A DNA stretch of 64,000 bases from Stigmatella ashevillena (GTDB lineage Bacteria > Myxococcota > Myxococcia > Myxococcales > Myxococcaceae), in contig NZ_JAQNDM010000002.1 in the NCBI RefSeq assembly GCF_028368975.1, positions 9,294,425-9,358,424 on the forward strand, given 5' to 3'. Under the pieces are notes generated by a model. The model worked only from the letters and a program-made list of their open reading frames with translations. It was not told the origin of the DNA and ran no database searches. Positions 47,106 through 54,237 of the stretch are shown here, one piece after another. The first letter of the stretch is position 1; each line of letters begins with the position of its first letter. The position numbers were made by a program, and so were the translations under genes.

Positions 47106-47402
47106 TCAGAACTTGAGGAGGCGGTGCGGATCGATGCGGCGGTGGGTCCACATGCGCCGCAGGGGCATGGGGGACCAGGCGATGCAGGCGTTTTCGCGAT
47201 GGGGGAATTCGGCGCGTTGAGGGGGGAGCAGCGGGCTCATGCCACTGTTGAGAGGCATGCGCGCCCCACTGGCGTCCTGAAAGCGGCGATTCGGGTTATC
47301 GGGCCCACCTGCATCCATTGAAAAGTCCTGAGGGAGGGAGGTGCCATGGGCACCTCCCCAGATAAGCAGAGCATCTATCTCCTTTTCGACGGATCGCGTC
47401 AA
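47106..47402 (-). pseudogene. Remnant of an FAD-linked oxidase C-terminus (berberine-bridge-like)
   Basis: The frame has no good start (only TTG). Its last 40 residues read RAEFPHRENACIAWSP, MWTHRRIDPHRLLKF. In berberine-bridge-type FAD oxidases a TAFPHR motif and a final DPxxLF segment occur at the C-terminus, so this looks like the tail of such an enzyme with the FAD-binding part lost. The upstream part resembles nothing. It sits in a 400-base stretch with no other gene. A chance resemblance cannot be excluded. Confidence 0.3.
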
Positions 47403-47430
47403 CGCACAGGAGACCGGCTGGACAGCGGCC

Positions 47431-48036
47431 TTAGTAGTTGCCGTTGCGGCTGCCCTGATTGACGCCGATGTCCGTGCCGAGGTCAGAGCCCGTGCCCTGC
47501 TGGCTGACGTCCGGAGGCGTCAAGGGGTTGCCACCGGTGCCATCATCGAGCGGAGCGGGAGGCAGTGCATTCGTGTCTTGCGCAGGGAACTGCACCTCCC
47601 CGCTGCCGCCCGTGCCGGTGTTGGCCATCCCGATGCTCGTGGCGACGTTGTCGGTGTTCTTCACCTCGAAGCTGGCGCGGATCTCATCGCCTTGCTTGAA
47701 GTCCTTGGCCCGCTTGAGGCTCGTGTCGGTGAACTGCGTGCTCTTGTCGATCTTCAGCGGGACGATGGCGCCGGCGTGCTCGACCCAGACGGTCTTGCTG
47801 TCGCTCTTCACCACGCGCCCTGTCAGTTGTTGGCCGGTGCCGCTCTGCCCCGAACCTCCGATGGCATCCAGCGCCTTGTCCTTGGACAGCGAGGTGTCCT
47901 GATCCCGCCCCACGGCGCCGATGCTGTCCTGCGATTTGCCTGCCGGGTCGCCCTTCTTCCAGGTGTCACCCGCCATGGCCACGCTTGAGCCCATCAGCGC
48001 CACGGATGCAACCAGTCCAATCAGTTTCCGAGTCAT
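47431..48036 (-). CDS. Exported hypothetical protein with an OB-like middle domain
   Basis: This 201-residue secreted protein has a signal peptide (LIGLVASVALMGSSVAMAGD). A Gly/Ser/Asp-rich linker is followed by a beta-rich middle domain (LTGRVVKSDSKTVWVEHAGA, VPLKIDKSTQFTDTSLKRAK, KQGDEIRASFEVKNTDNVAT), like small OB or DUF5666-type modules. The tail is disordered and Pro/Gly-rich and ends NQGSRNGNY. GAGGAAG precedes the ATG. Function is unknown. Confidence 0.65.
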   Translation of the reverse strand: MTRKLIGLVASVALMGSSVAMAGDTWKKGDPAGKSQDSIGAVGRDQDTSLSKDKALDAIGGSGQSGTGQQLTGRVVKSDSKTVWVEHAGAIVPLKIDKSTQFTDTSLKRAKDFKQGDEIRASFEVKNTDNVATSIGMANTGTGGSGEVQFPAQDTNALPPAPLDDGTGGNPLTPPDVSQQGTGSDLGTDIGVNQGSRNGNY

Positions 48037-48296
48037 GGCCGTCTTCCTCATTGGTTGATGGTGAGTTGGGCGGGGGCGGCGAAGGTCCCCGCTGGGAAAA
48101 ACGTAGGTGCGATGGTGCAAGGAAGCAGGCCTCTTCGACGCACCGCGCGAGCATGCTCGCTGGACGGCCGTCGCTCGGAGCCCCCGGTGCCAAGAACGCC
48201 CGATGGCTTGAGTCCAGGGGGGGTTTTCCCCTAGCGTGCCGGTGTCCTTTCGCGCCATCCGCCAGGCCGGCGCCCCGTCAGGAGACCCTTCCCACG

Positions 48297-48578
48297 ATGC
48301 CTCCTCCTTCCAAGCAGCAGACCGCCCCCGAGCCCGAGCCGCTTCCCACGCCCTCCTATCCCGCCATCGAGGGGTTCATCGAGCGGGCGTCCTCCGAGGA
48401 GATCCAGTCGTTTTTCTCCCCCATCAAGGAGGAGCTCGGCGCGCTCAAGGGCCCCAAGGCGGAGCAGGGAAAGAAGGTCCAGGCGGCCCTGGCCAGTGCC
48501 GAGGAACTGCTCGGCCTGCTGCTGGAGACACGCGAGCGGCTGGTCGCGGAGTCTCAGGGCAGCAAAGGGCGTCGTTAA
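48297..48578 (+). CDS. Small helical hypothetical protein at the edge of the type III secretion locus
   Basis: This 93-residue protein has a Pro-rich start, then helices (YPAIEGFIERASSEEIQSFF, IKEELGALKGPKAEQGKKVQ, AALASAEELLGLLLETRERL). GGAGA lies upstream of the ATG. It may be a component or substrate of the secretion system encoded downstream or an unrelated gene. The direction matches the locus, and a 155-base gap with a possible sigma-28-type promoter separates it from the next gene. No family recognised. Confidence 0.55.
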   Translation: MPPPSKQQTAPEPEPLPTPSYPAIEGFIERASSEEIQSFFSPIKEELGALKGPKAEQGKKVQAALASAEELLGLLLETRERLVAESQGSKGRR

Positions 48579-48659
48579 TTTCTGAGAAGCCTGGAATTTC
48601 TGGGATTTCCGTGCGAAGGTGACAAACCACCCGATGCTAGGCAACCCAGGAACGTGATC

Positions 48660-48667
48660 GCCGATAA
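48660..48667 (+). promoter_or_regulatory. Possible sigma-28 (FliA)-type -10 element
   Basis: GCCGATAA is an exact match to the FliA -10 consensus, 66 bases before the next gene. The usual TAAA at -35 is not obvious, so the match is partial. The locus encodes its own FliA-type sigma factor, which makes the match more meaningful. A related GCCGCTAA lies upstream of sctJ (about 51632-51639). Confidence 0.4.
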
Positions 48668-48733
48668 TCCTTTGTGAGAGCGTCGGAACGGCCGGGCTCT
48701 AACTCTTTATTTGATTCGCATGCTGGAGGAAAA

Positions 48734-49303
48734 ATGAAGATCGACGGAAACATGATGGGCCCCCGGATGTCCACCAACCTGACGGTGAACAAGCAGACTC
48801 CGAACAACGAGTTTGGTCACCGGGTGCAGGCGGGTCTGAACGCCGCCGCGGGTGCCGTGTCCAGCGGCGTGGGAATGGCCACCAGCATGATCCCGGGCGG
48901 GGGCATCGTGTCCGCCGCGGTCTCCTCGGTGAACACCTTTGCCTCGGGCGCGACGGGCTCGGCGAGCACCCCGTATACGGGCGGCGTCACCGGCGGTGTG
49001 ACGGGCGGCGTGACCGGTGGCGTCACCGGCGGCGTTCCCTCGGTGAACACCACCGTGGGCACCGGCGGCGGCGTGGGCATCCCGGGCACGGGGACCCCGG
49101 GCGGCCCGAACTACCTGGGCGGTTCGACCGGCAGCGTGGGCAGCGAGTTCAACGGTGAGCTGTCCAGCATGTTCACCCAGCAGAAGGAACTGCTGAAGCT
49201 CCAGACCCAGATGCAGAACGAGCAGCAGCGCTACCAGGCCATCTCCAACGTTCTGAAGTCGCGCCACGAGTCGGCCAAGAACTCGATCGGCAACATCCGC
49301 TAG
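48734..49303 (+). CDS. Putative exported substrate with GGVT repeats and rod/filament-like C-terminal helix
   Basis: This 189-residue protein has no classical signal peptide. The middle is a Gly/Thr/Val-rich low-complexity region with four GGVT repeats. The C-terminal 50 residues are a long helix (GELSSMFTQQKELLKLQTQM, QRYQAISNVLKSRHESAKNS, ending IGNIR). That helix resembles the conserved ends of type III needle, rod or filament subunits. GGAGGAAAA precedes the ATG. Leading the locus under a possible sigma-28 promoter suggests an exported protein. The structural assignment is inference. Confidence 0.55.
   Translation: MKIDGNMMGPRMSTNLTVNKQTPNNEFGHRVQAGLNAAAGAVSSGVGMATSMIPGGGIVSAAVSSVNTFASGATGSASTPYTGGVTGGVTGGVTGGVTGGVPSVNTTVGTGGGVGIPGTGTPGGPNYLGGSTGSVGSEFNGELSSMFTQQKELLKLQTQMQNEQQRYQAISNVLKSRHESAKNSIGNIR
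48980..49036 (+). repeat. Tandem GGVT-coding repeat
   Basis: Four 12-base units with varying third positions encode GGVT-GGVT-GGVT-GGVT followed by GGV. Codons differ between units (GTC, GTG, ACC, ACG), so selection on the protein is likely. Confidence 0.85.
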
Positions 49304-49332
49304 ACTCTGGCGGAAAGATCGAGTCGGATCCA

Positions 49333-49358
49333 AGGGGGCGGCCATCGTGCCGCCCTCT
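49333..49358 (+). terminator. Hairpin after the GGVT-repeat gene
   Basis: The arms AGGGGGCGGC and GCCGCCCTCT pair around a six-base loop, 30 bases after the stop and 35 bases before the next start. It may terminate or attenuate transcription, letting the first gene be expressed to a higher level than the next. Confidence 0.5.
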
Positions 49359-49392
49359 TGCCTTCTGGGCCTGACCAAGGAGAAGGACGTTC

Positions 49393-49827
49393 ATGGCGGA
49401 GTCTGCGTCGGAGATCGCTGGCAGTCTGGTTCCCCTCGCCAAGCAGCAGGCGATGGTCTTGCTGGAGTCCGGCTATGTCTGGATGGACATGGGCAAGTTC
49501 GACAAGGCCAAGGACGTCTTCGCGGGCGCCGCCACGCTGATGCCCAAGAGCGAGGTGCCCCAACTGGCGCTCGGGGCGCTGGAGTTCGCCCAGGGGCGCC
49601 ACGACAAGGCCTTGCAGGCCTACCGTGCTGCCCAGCGGCTGGCGCCTCAGTCCTCCCTGCCGCGCGCGCACGCCGGAGAAGCGCTACTCTTCATGGGCAA
49701 GGTGCCAGAGGCGGTGAAGGAGCTGAAGGCGGCGATCGATCTGGAGCCGGACAGTGACGGGGCTCGGCTCGCGCAGGCCCTGATGGATGCCAAGGAGGCG
49801 GGGATTCTCCCGCCCTCGAAGAAGTAG
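49393..49827 (+). CDS. Tetratricopeptide-repeat protein, probable type III secretion chaperone or scaffold
   Basis: This 144-residue soluble protein consists of TPR units: LESGYVWMDMGKFDKAKDVF, ALGALEFAQGRHDKALQAYR, AGEALLFMGKVPEAVKELKA. Type III class II chaperones and SctG-type proteins have this fold and bind secreted subunits. AAGGAGAAGG precedes the ATG. It follows the GGVT-repeat protein and may bind it. A second TPR protein ends the window. Confidence 0.7.
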   Translation: MAESASEIAGSLVPLAKQQAMVLLESGYVWMDMGKFDKAKDVFAGAATLMPKSEVPQLALGALEFAQGRHDKALQAYRAAQRLAPQSSLPRAHAGEALLFMGKVPEAVKELKAAIDLEPDSDGARLAQALMDAKEAGILPPSKK

Positions 49828-49851
49828 CCAAGGATACGAGGAGGACGGGCG

Positions 49852-50247
49852 ATGTCTGTCGGTGGAGTCGGACGAGGGGGCGGTAAGGGCCGGGCCGGTG
49901 GGGCGAAGGGTGCCTCTGGCAAGGCGCCGGCGGGCGGAGCCAGCTTTGGGGGCAAGGTCGACAAGACCGAGTCGCTCGTGGGGCCGTCGGGTCTGGTAGG
50001 CTCTTCCAATGTGCAGGGAGCCCAGGCTGCGGATCCCATCGCCTCCCAGGCAATGGCCATCGCCAAGCAGCTCAAGAATGGGGGCTTCAAGAACAAGGAT
50101 GAGGCGACACGGCAGCTCGTCGCCGAGGTTCTCAAGGAGAAGCTCCACATGAAGTCCTCCACGCTATCGACCAAGATCGCAGACGCGCTCCAGGAGGATC
50201 CTCGGCTGAACCAGGTTCTTGAGCGGCTGTGGTCAAAGGCCGAGTGA
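49852..50247 (+). CDS. FlgM-like candidate anti-sigma protein next to the FliA-type sigma factor
   Basis: This 131-residue protein has a Gly/Ala/Lys-rich disordered N-terminal half. The C-terminal helices (QAMAIAKQLKNGGFKNKDEA, TRQLVAEVLKEKLHMKSSTL, then DALQEDPRLNQVLERLWSK) recall the FlgM pattern I-K-x2-I-x2-G-x-Y/F-x3-D-x4-A-x2-LL. It lies directly upstream of the sigma gene with almost no gap. Disorder plus short helices suit an exported anti-sigma factor. It could also be an unrelated secreted protein; homology is inferred by eye. Confidence 0.45.
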   Translation: MSVGGVGRGGGKGRAGGAKGASGKAPAGGASFGGKVDKTESLVGPSGLVGSSNVQGAQAADPIASQAMAIAKQLKNGGFKNKDEATRQLVAEVLKEKLHMKSSTLSTKIADALQEDPRLNQVLERLWSKAE

Positions 50248-50254
50248 GCGGCGC

Positions 50255-51088
50255 TTGGGGTTCGGCGACGACAAGAAGGCGATCCTCGAAAAGTACGGCC
50301 CTTATGTGAGGTCGCTGGCGGCCACCGTCCGCAAGCAGTTCAACGCCCAGCTGGAGCTCGACGAGCTGGTGTCTTACGGCCAGATCGGACTCCTCGAGGC
50401 CGCAGACCGGTTTGATCCCAAGGTAGGGGCCAATTTCCTTACCTTTGCCCACTATCGCATCAAAGGTGCCATCTTTGATGGGTTGAGGAAAATGGGCATC
50501 TTGCGCGGCGGAGATGCCCGGTCCGCGTTCGTGGGAGAGCGCGCGGCGGCGTATCTGGGAAATCTTTCGGATCGCGAGCAGGGTGGAGGCAACCGCGGGG
50601 GGTCATTCGACGATGATGTCAGTGACATCTCCAGCGCTGTCGCAGGGCTGGCCATGGTCTTTGCCACCAGCCTCGATGGAGCGGACAGCGCCGGGTATTC
50701 CGACGAGTCCCTGCCGGCGGATCAGCGGCTGGAGATGGAGCAGTTGAAGCGGCGGGTGAGGGCGGCGATCGAAAAGCTCCCGGACAAGGAGCGCCAGCTG
50801 TTGCAGGGGTATTACTTCCAGGGGCGGACCCTGGAAGAGGCGGGCTCGGAGATCGGGCAATCGAAGAGCTGGGCCTCGCGGCTGCACGCACGGGCCATTG
50901 AACGGCTCAAAGAATTTTTAGATGAGGAGGAAGCCCCCGCTTCTTCCGACGAAACAAGGAGGCAGTCACATGGCGGGTCCAATGGCGGGCGTCTCGGCCG
51001 CGCAGATCGCTCAGCAGAAGCTGCAGGATCAGGGCGCGCAGCAGGTGAACAAGCAGGGAGCCTCGAAGTTCGACGGGGTTCTCGCTAA
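50255..51088 (+). CDS. FliA/WhiG-type (sigma-28-like) RNA polymerase sigma factor
   Basis: This protein of about 277 residues has region 2 reading ILEKYGPYVRSLAATVRKQF, LELDELVSYGQIGLLEAADR, FDPKVGANFLTFAHYRIKGA and IFDGLRKMGILRG, the FliA family pattern. Region 4 is AIEKLPDKERQLLQGYYFQG, RTLEEAGSEIGQSKSWASRL and HARAIERLKEFL. The part between is low in similarity and Gly/Ser/Asp-rich, so region 3 is degenerate. The start is uncertain: TTG at 50255, or TTG at 50219. The last 40 codons overlap the next gene by 119 bases in another frame, where they are Gly/Arg/Ser-rich. It probably directs transcription of this locus. Confidence 0.82.
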   Translation: MGFGDDKKAILEKYGPYVRSLAATVRKQFNAQLELDELVSYGQIGLLEAADRFDPKVGANFLTFAHYRIKGAIFDGLRKMGILRGGDARSAFVGERAAAYLGNLSDREQGGGNRGGSFDDDVSDISSAVAGLAMVFATSLDGADSAGYSDESLPADQRLEMEQLKRRVRAAIEKLPDKERQLLQGYYFQGRTLEEAGSEIGQSKSWASRLHARAIERLKEFLDEEEAPASSDETRRQSHGGSNGGRLGRADRSAEAAGSGRAAGEQAGSLEVRRGSR

Positions 51089-51530
51089 CAAGAGCCAGGC
51101 GGCGGGCGGGGCCGAGCAGGTCCAGGGCGCGCAGGCGGCTCAGAAGGCTCAAGCGGCCCAGGCTGCCCAGCGCGTCGACCAGGTGCGTCAGGTGGAGACC
51201 GTCAACAAGACGGAGAAGGCGGCCCTGAACAAGGTCAACGCTTCGGGCAGCGAGCAGCTCACCTCGCGTGCCGCCGAGCCTGTCACCGCCAAGGCGGAGA
51301 CCTCGAAGGCCGGCAACATGATGTCCAGCGTGGTCAGCTCGCTGGAGAAGGGCCAGCTCAACCTCGAGAAGCTCATTCAGCAGGGCTCCTCGGGCAAGCA
51401 GTTCTCCAACGGAGAGCTGCTGTCGCTCCAGGCCTCCATGTACAAGTACACCCAGGAGCTGGACCTGACGAGCAAGGTGGTTGAGAAGGCCACCAGCGGC
51501 CTCAAGGACGTCGTCAAGACCCAGGTGTAG
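50970..51530 (+). CDS. sctI: SctI-like (YscI/PrgJ) inner-rod component
   Basis: This 186-residue protein has an Ala/Gln/Lys-rich N-terminal half with repeats (QAAQKAQAAQAAQRVDQV). The C-terminal region reads MMSSVVSSLEKGQLNLEKLI, FSNGELLSLQASMYKYTQEL and DLTSKVVEKATSGLKDVVKTQ. This matches the SctI pattern of a Leu-rich helix followed by ELxSKxxxKAxSGLxxxxKTQ. The ATG follows AAGGAGG, a very strong site. It is followed by a terminator, so it ends the first transcription unit of the locus. Inner-rod proteins form the export-gate adaptor inside the basal body. Confidence 0.75.
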   Translation: MAGPMAGVSAAQIAQQKLQDQGAQQVNKQGASKFDGVLANKSQAAGGAEQVQGAQAAQKAQAAQAAQRVDQVRQVETVNKTEKAALNKVNASGSEQLTSRAAEPVTAKAETSKAGNMMSSVVSSLEKGQLNLEKLIQQGSSGKQFSNGELLSLQASMYKYTQELDLTSKVVEKATSGLKDVVKTQV

Positions 51531-51565
51531 CTCTCCTGTCTGCTGGCCATGCCAGCGCTTCGCAC

Positions 51566-51601
51566 GAAGGGCGATTCCTCCTCACGGAGGGGTCGCCCTT
51601 C
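51566..51601 (+). terminator. Intrinsic terminator after the sctI-like gene
   Basis: The arms GAAGGGCGA and TCGCCCTTC pair fully, with an inner CCTCC/GGAGG stem, and CTGTTTTCC follows. It separates the regulator/substrate gene group from the apparatus operon that begins with sctJ. Confidence 0.8.
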
Positions 51602-51658
51602 CTGTTTTCCGGGCCCTGTTGGAACAGGACGTCCGCGCCGCTAAGCTAGGAGCCGCAC

Positions 51659-52468
51659 ATGACTCACCGATCGCACGCGCGCGTCATTCCCCTTCTGGCC
51701 CTGATCTTCATCACGGGCTGTTCCATTGATCTTCAGCATGGCCTGACGGAGCAGGATGCCAACGAGATCTACGTCCTGCTCAGCAAGAATGGAATCAACG
51801 CCGTCAAGCTGAAGGAGGGCGAAGGCCAGGACGTCCAGTTCGCCATCCAAGTGCCCAAGGCGGATGCCGCCCAGGCGGCGGAACTGCTGCGGGCCAACTC
51901 GTTGCCCCGCCCGATGGAGAAAGGCTTCAACCACTTCGCCAAGGGCAGCATGGTGCCCACCGCCGCCGAAGAGCGCGCGATGATGCTCAAGGCGATCGCG
52001 GGCGAGGTCTCCAACGCGCTCAACAAGATCGATGGCGTGCTGGAGTCCAACGTCATCGTCAACATCCCCGAGAACAATGATCTCACCCAACCGGAGAACA
52101 AGCCGATGCCCTCCGCCTCGGTGATGATCCGCTACCGCCCCTCGATGGAGGGCAAGGCGCCCGTCGAGGAGCCCCAGGTCAAGCAGTTCGTTGCCTCCGC
52201 GGTTCAGGAACTCAAGCCCGAGGCGGTCACCGTGCTGCTGACGCCGGCCATCGTGTCCGCGGCGGAGACCAGTCCCGAGAGTCGGCTCCAGGATGTATTC
52301 GGCATGCGGATGACGGCGGCCAGCGCCAGCCAGTTCCGGGTCCTGGTCGGGGTTGTCTCCCTCATCGTGCTGGCCATGATCGGGTTGTCGGCCTGGGTCT
52401 TCATGAGGGGAGGCTCTTCGAGTGGCGCATCGGTGAGGACCGCCCGTCCGCGTCCTCCCCAGGCTTGA
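51659..52468 (+). CDS. sctJ: SctJ (YscJ/EscJ) inner-membrane ring lipoprotein
   Basis: This 269-residue lipoprotein has a signal peptide with lipobox FITGC. The ring-building motif fold follows: DLQHGLTEQDANEIYVLLSK, NGINAVKLKEGEGQDVQFAI, AQAAELLRANSLPRPMEKGF, VSNALNKIDGVLESNVIVNI. A C-terminal membrane helix (FRVLVGVVSLIVLAMIGLSA) and a short basic tail complete it. It has the length of injectisome SctJ (about 250-270), not of flagellar FliF (about 550). It would form the periplasmic-face inner-membrane ring. It starts the apparatus operon, and a GCCGCTAA-type element lies about 20 bases before its ATG. Confidence 0.92.
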   Translation: MTHRSHARVIPLLALIFITGCSIDLQHGLTEQDANEIYVLLSKNGINAVKLKEGEGQDVQFAIQVPKADAAQAAELLRANSLPRPMEKGFNHFAKGSMVPTAAEERAMMLKAIAGEVSNALNKIDGVLESNVIVNIPENNDLTQPENKPMPSASVMIRYRPSMEGKAPVEEPQVKQFVASAVQELKPEAVTVLLTPAIVSAAETSPESRLQDVFGMRMTAASASQFRVLVGVVSLIVLAMIGLSAWVFMRGGSSSGASVRTARPRPPQA

Positions 52469-52521
52469 GCCCCCCTCTGGCGCACACCCTCGCCCCGAGC
52501 CCGCGGCTCGCCAGGTGACCG

Positions 52522-54213
52522 TTGGATCAATTCTTCACCTCGCTCAACAAGCGCCAGACCATGCTGCTGCTGACCGCCATCACCTTCGGCGGTCAGGAGG
52601 GTGTGTCCTCGCTCGAGCACCTTTCCCAGGAGCAGGCGGAACTGCTCGGGCATCGCGCGCAGGGAATCATGCAGATTCCCCGCGAGAAGCGGATCCCCTT
52701 GTTGGTCCAGGAGCTCAAGAAGCTGGTGAAGGACCGGCGGGGCCAACTGTGGAGCGCCGATCCGGAACGGCTGGCCTTGCTGCTGAGGCGGGAGCGAGGG
52801 GCCCTGGTGGAGGTGGTGCTGCGAGCGCTGCCTGCGGGGCTCGCGGACGCGATGCGCTCCCATGTTCCGCAGCGGCCGGTGAAGTTGGCGCGCGAGGTCC
52901 GGCCGCAGATTCTGGACATCGTGCGGTGGAAGCTCGAGGAGGGGCTGACGCGCAGCGCGGGCCCTCAGGCGAGCCTCAAGTTCACCGATGTGTTGCTGTT
53001 GCAGCCTCGTGAACTGCTCACCGTGTGCGATCGGCTGGGCGCGCGGGTGCTGGGCCCGGCGCTGGCGGGGCTGCCCGAAACACTCCGGGAGGGGCTCGTC
53101 GCCGTGTTGCCACCGGATCAAAAACAGCTGGCCATCAAGTCCATCACCGCCAACGCCCCACGCAAGCTGTCCGAGGAAGAAGCGCAGGAGCAGCTTGCCT
53201 CGCATGATGGGTTGAAGAACCTCTCAAGTGCCATCCGCAGCGCGGGCGTCCAGCGGCTGGCCCGTGCGTGCGTGTCTCAGTCGGCGGAGTTCGCCGCGCG
53301 CATGCTGGAGCGTCATCGGGGGGATTTTGGCAGCTTGCTGGCGAAGTGGGTCCGCGATGAGCGCTCCAAGCCGAGCGCTCGCACCGCAGATGGTGGCCGC
53401 GCGGACATCCTGGCGGACATGGAGCGGTTGGCGGTCCGGGGTCTCATCGAGCGTCCAATGCGGCTCACCCCGCAGCGCCCGGTGCTGAATCCGCCCCCAG
53501 GCCGTCCGGCTTCGCCCCCAGCGGGCCGTGAGCCTGCCCGGGCGCCCGCGGGCCGCCCGGCTGCTGCGGCGCCGCCCCCCGTGAGAAGGGACCCCATGGC
53601 CGAGCGCGAGGCGCGGCGCGCGGGTGCCGTGTCCTCCAGTGCCGCGGATGCTTCGGTGCGCAGGGGCGACCCCATGGCCGAGCGGGCCGCCCGGCGGGCG
53701 GGAGCCCTCTCGGCCCGCGAGCCTTCCCGGGTGTCTCCGAGTGCCCAGGATGCGGGGGGACCCCGCCGCGAGTCCTTGGCCTCCATGCCCGCTGCATCGC
53801 GAGATGCGGAGCGAGGCGGGGGCCGGGGCAGTCCTGCGGGGCCCGTGGATGCCTCGCGCGCCAGTTCGCGGGTTCCCTCGCCCAGGCCAGGGGCCCGGCG
53901 GGAAGGAGGGAAGCCAGAAGTGGCGCCCGCGCGCATCCCTCCGCGCATCGCGGAGCGGTCCGGCGGCGCTTCGGATCCCGAAGGGTCGCGTGTCATCAGC
54001 TCACCCGGAGTCCGCAGCGTCAGCAGGACCGGACTCCGGGCGGCCCTGCCTGAGGAGCCGGAGCGTCCTCCCCGGGTTCTTTCTGGCAAACCCTCGGCGT
54101 CTTCGCGGCCGGTTGATTCCTCGCAGGGCGAGGGGAAGAGCGTGCAGCGCCGTCCCCCGTCTTCCCCGCCTCCTGGGAATTCCGGGCGTGGACCTCGTGG
54201 CGGATCGCGCTAG
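52522..54213 (+). CDS. FliG-like switch protein with a long disordered tail
   Basis: This 563-residue cytosolic protein has N-, middle and C-terminal FliG-type domains in order. First comes LNKRQTMLLLTAITFGGQEG with LEHLSQEQAELLGHRAQGIM; next DPERLALLLRRERGALVEVV with LRALPAGLADAMRSHVP; last KFTDVLLLQPRELLTVCDRL, ALAGLPETLREGLVAVLPPD and APRKLSEEEAQEQLASHDGL. These match the flagellar FliG pattern by eye. From about residue 320 the tail is Pro/Ala/Arg/Ser-rich and repeats RRDPMAEREARRAGAVSS and RRGDPMAERAARRAGALS. It lies between SctJ and SctL, where fliG stands in flagellar operons. TTG start after AGGTG. Injectisomes normally have SctK here. Confidence 0.65.
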   Translation: MDQFFTSLNKRQTMLLLTAITFGGQEGVSSLEHLSQEQAELLGHRAQGIMQIPREKRIPLLVQELKKLVKDRRGQLWSADPERLALLLRRERGALVEVVLRALPAGLADAMRSHVPQRPVKLAREVRPQILDIVRWKLEEGLTRSAGPQASLKFTDVLLLQPRELLTVCDRLGARVLGPALAGLPETLREGLVAVLPPDQKQLAIKSITANAPRKLSEEEAQEQLASHDGLKNLSSAIRSAGVQRLARACVSQSAEFAARMLERHRGDFGSLLAKWVRDERSKPSARTADGGRADILADMERLAVRGLIERPMRLTPQRPVLNPPPGRPASPPAGREPARAPAGRPAAAAPPPVRRDPMAEREARRAGAVSSSAADASVRRGDPMAERAARRAGALSAREPSRVSPSAQDAGGPRRESLASMPAASRDAERGGGRGSPAGPVDASRASSRVPSPRPGARREGGKPEVAPARIPPRIAERSGGASDPEGSRVISSPGVRSVSRTGLRAALPEEPERPPRVLSGKPSASSRPVDSSQGEGKSVQRRPPSSPPPGNSGRGPRGGSR

Positions 54214-54237
54214 CATCCAGGCGACAAGGAGCAGTTC

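Noticed and set aside
48206-48235. G-run/T-run/C-run segment considered as a terminator
   Set aside because: A short stem with a loop made of the repeat bases themselves; too weak to call.
48980-49036. Tandem repeat considered as a CRISPR-like array
   Set aside because: Units are 12 bases without spacers, in frame, and encode GGVT; it is a protein repeat.
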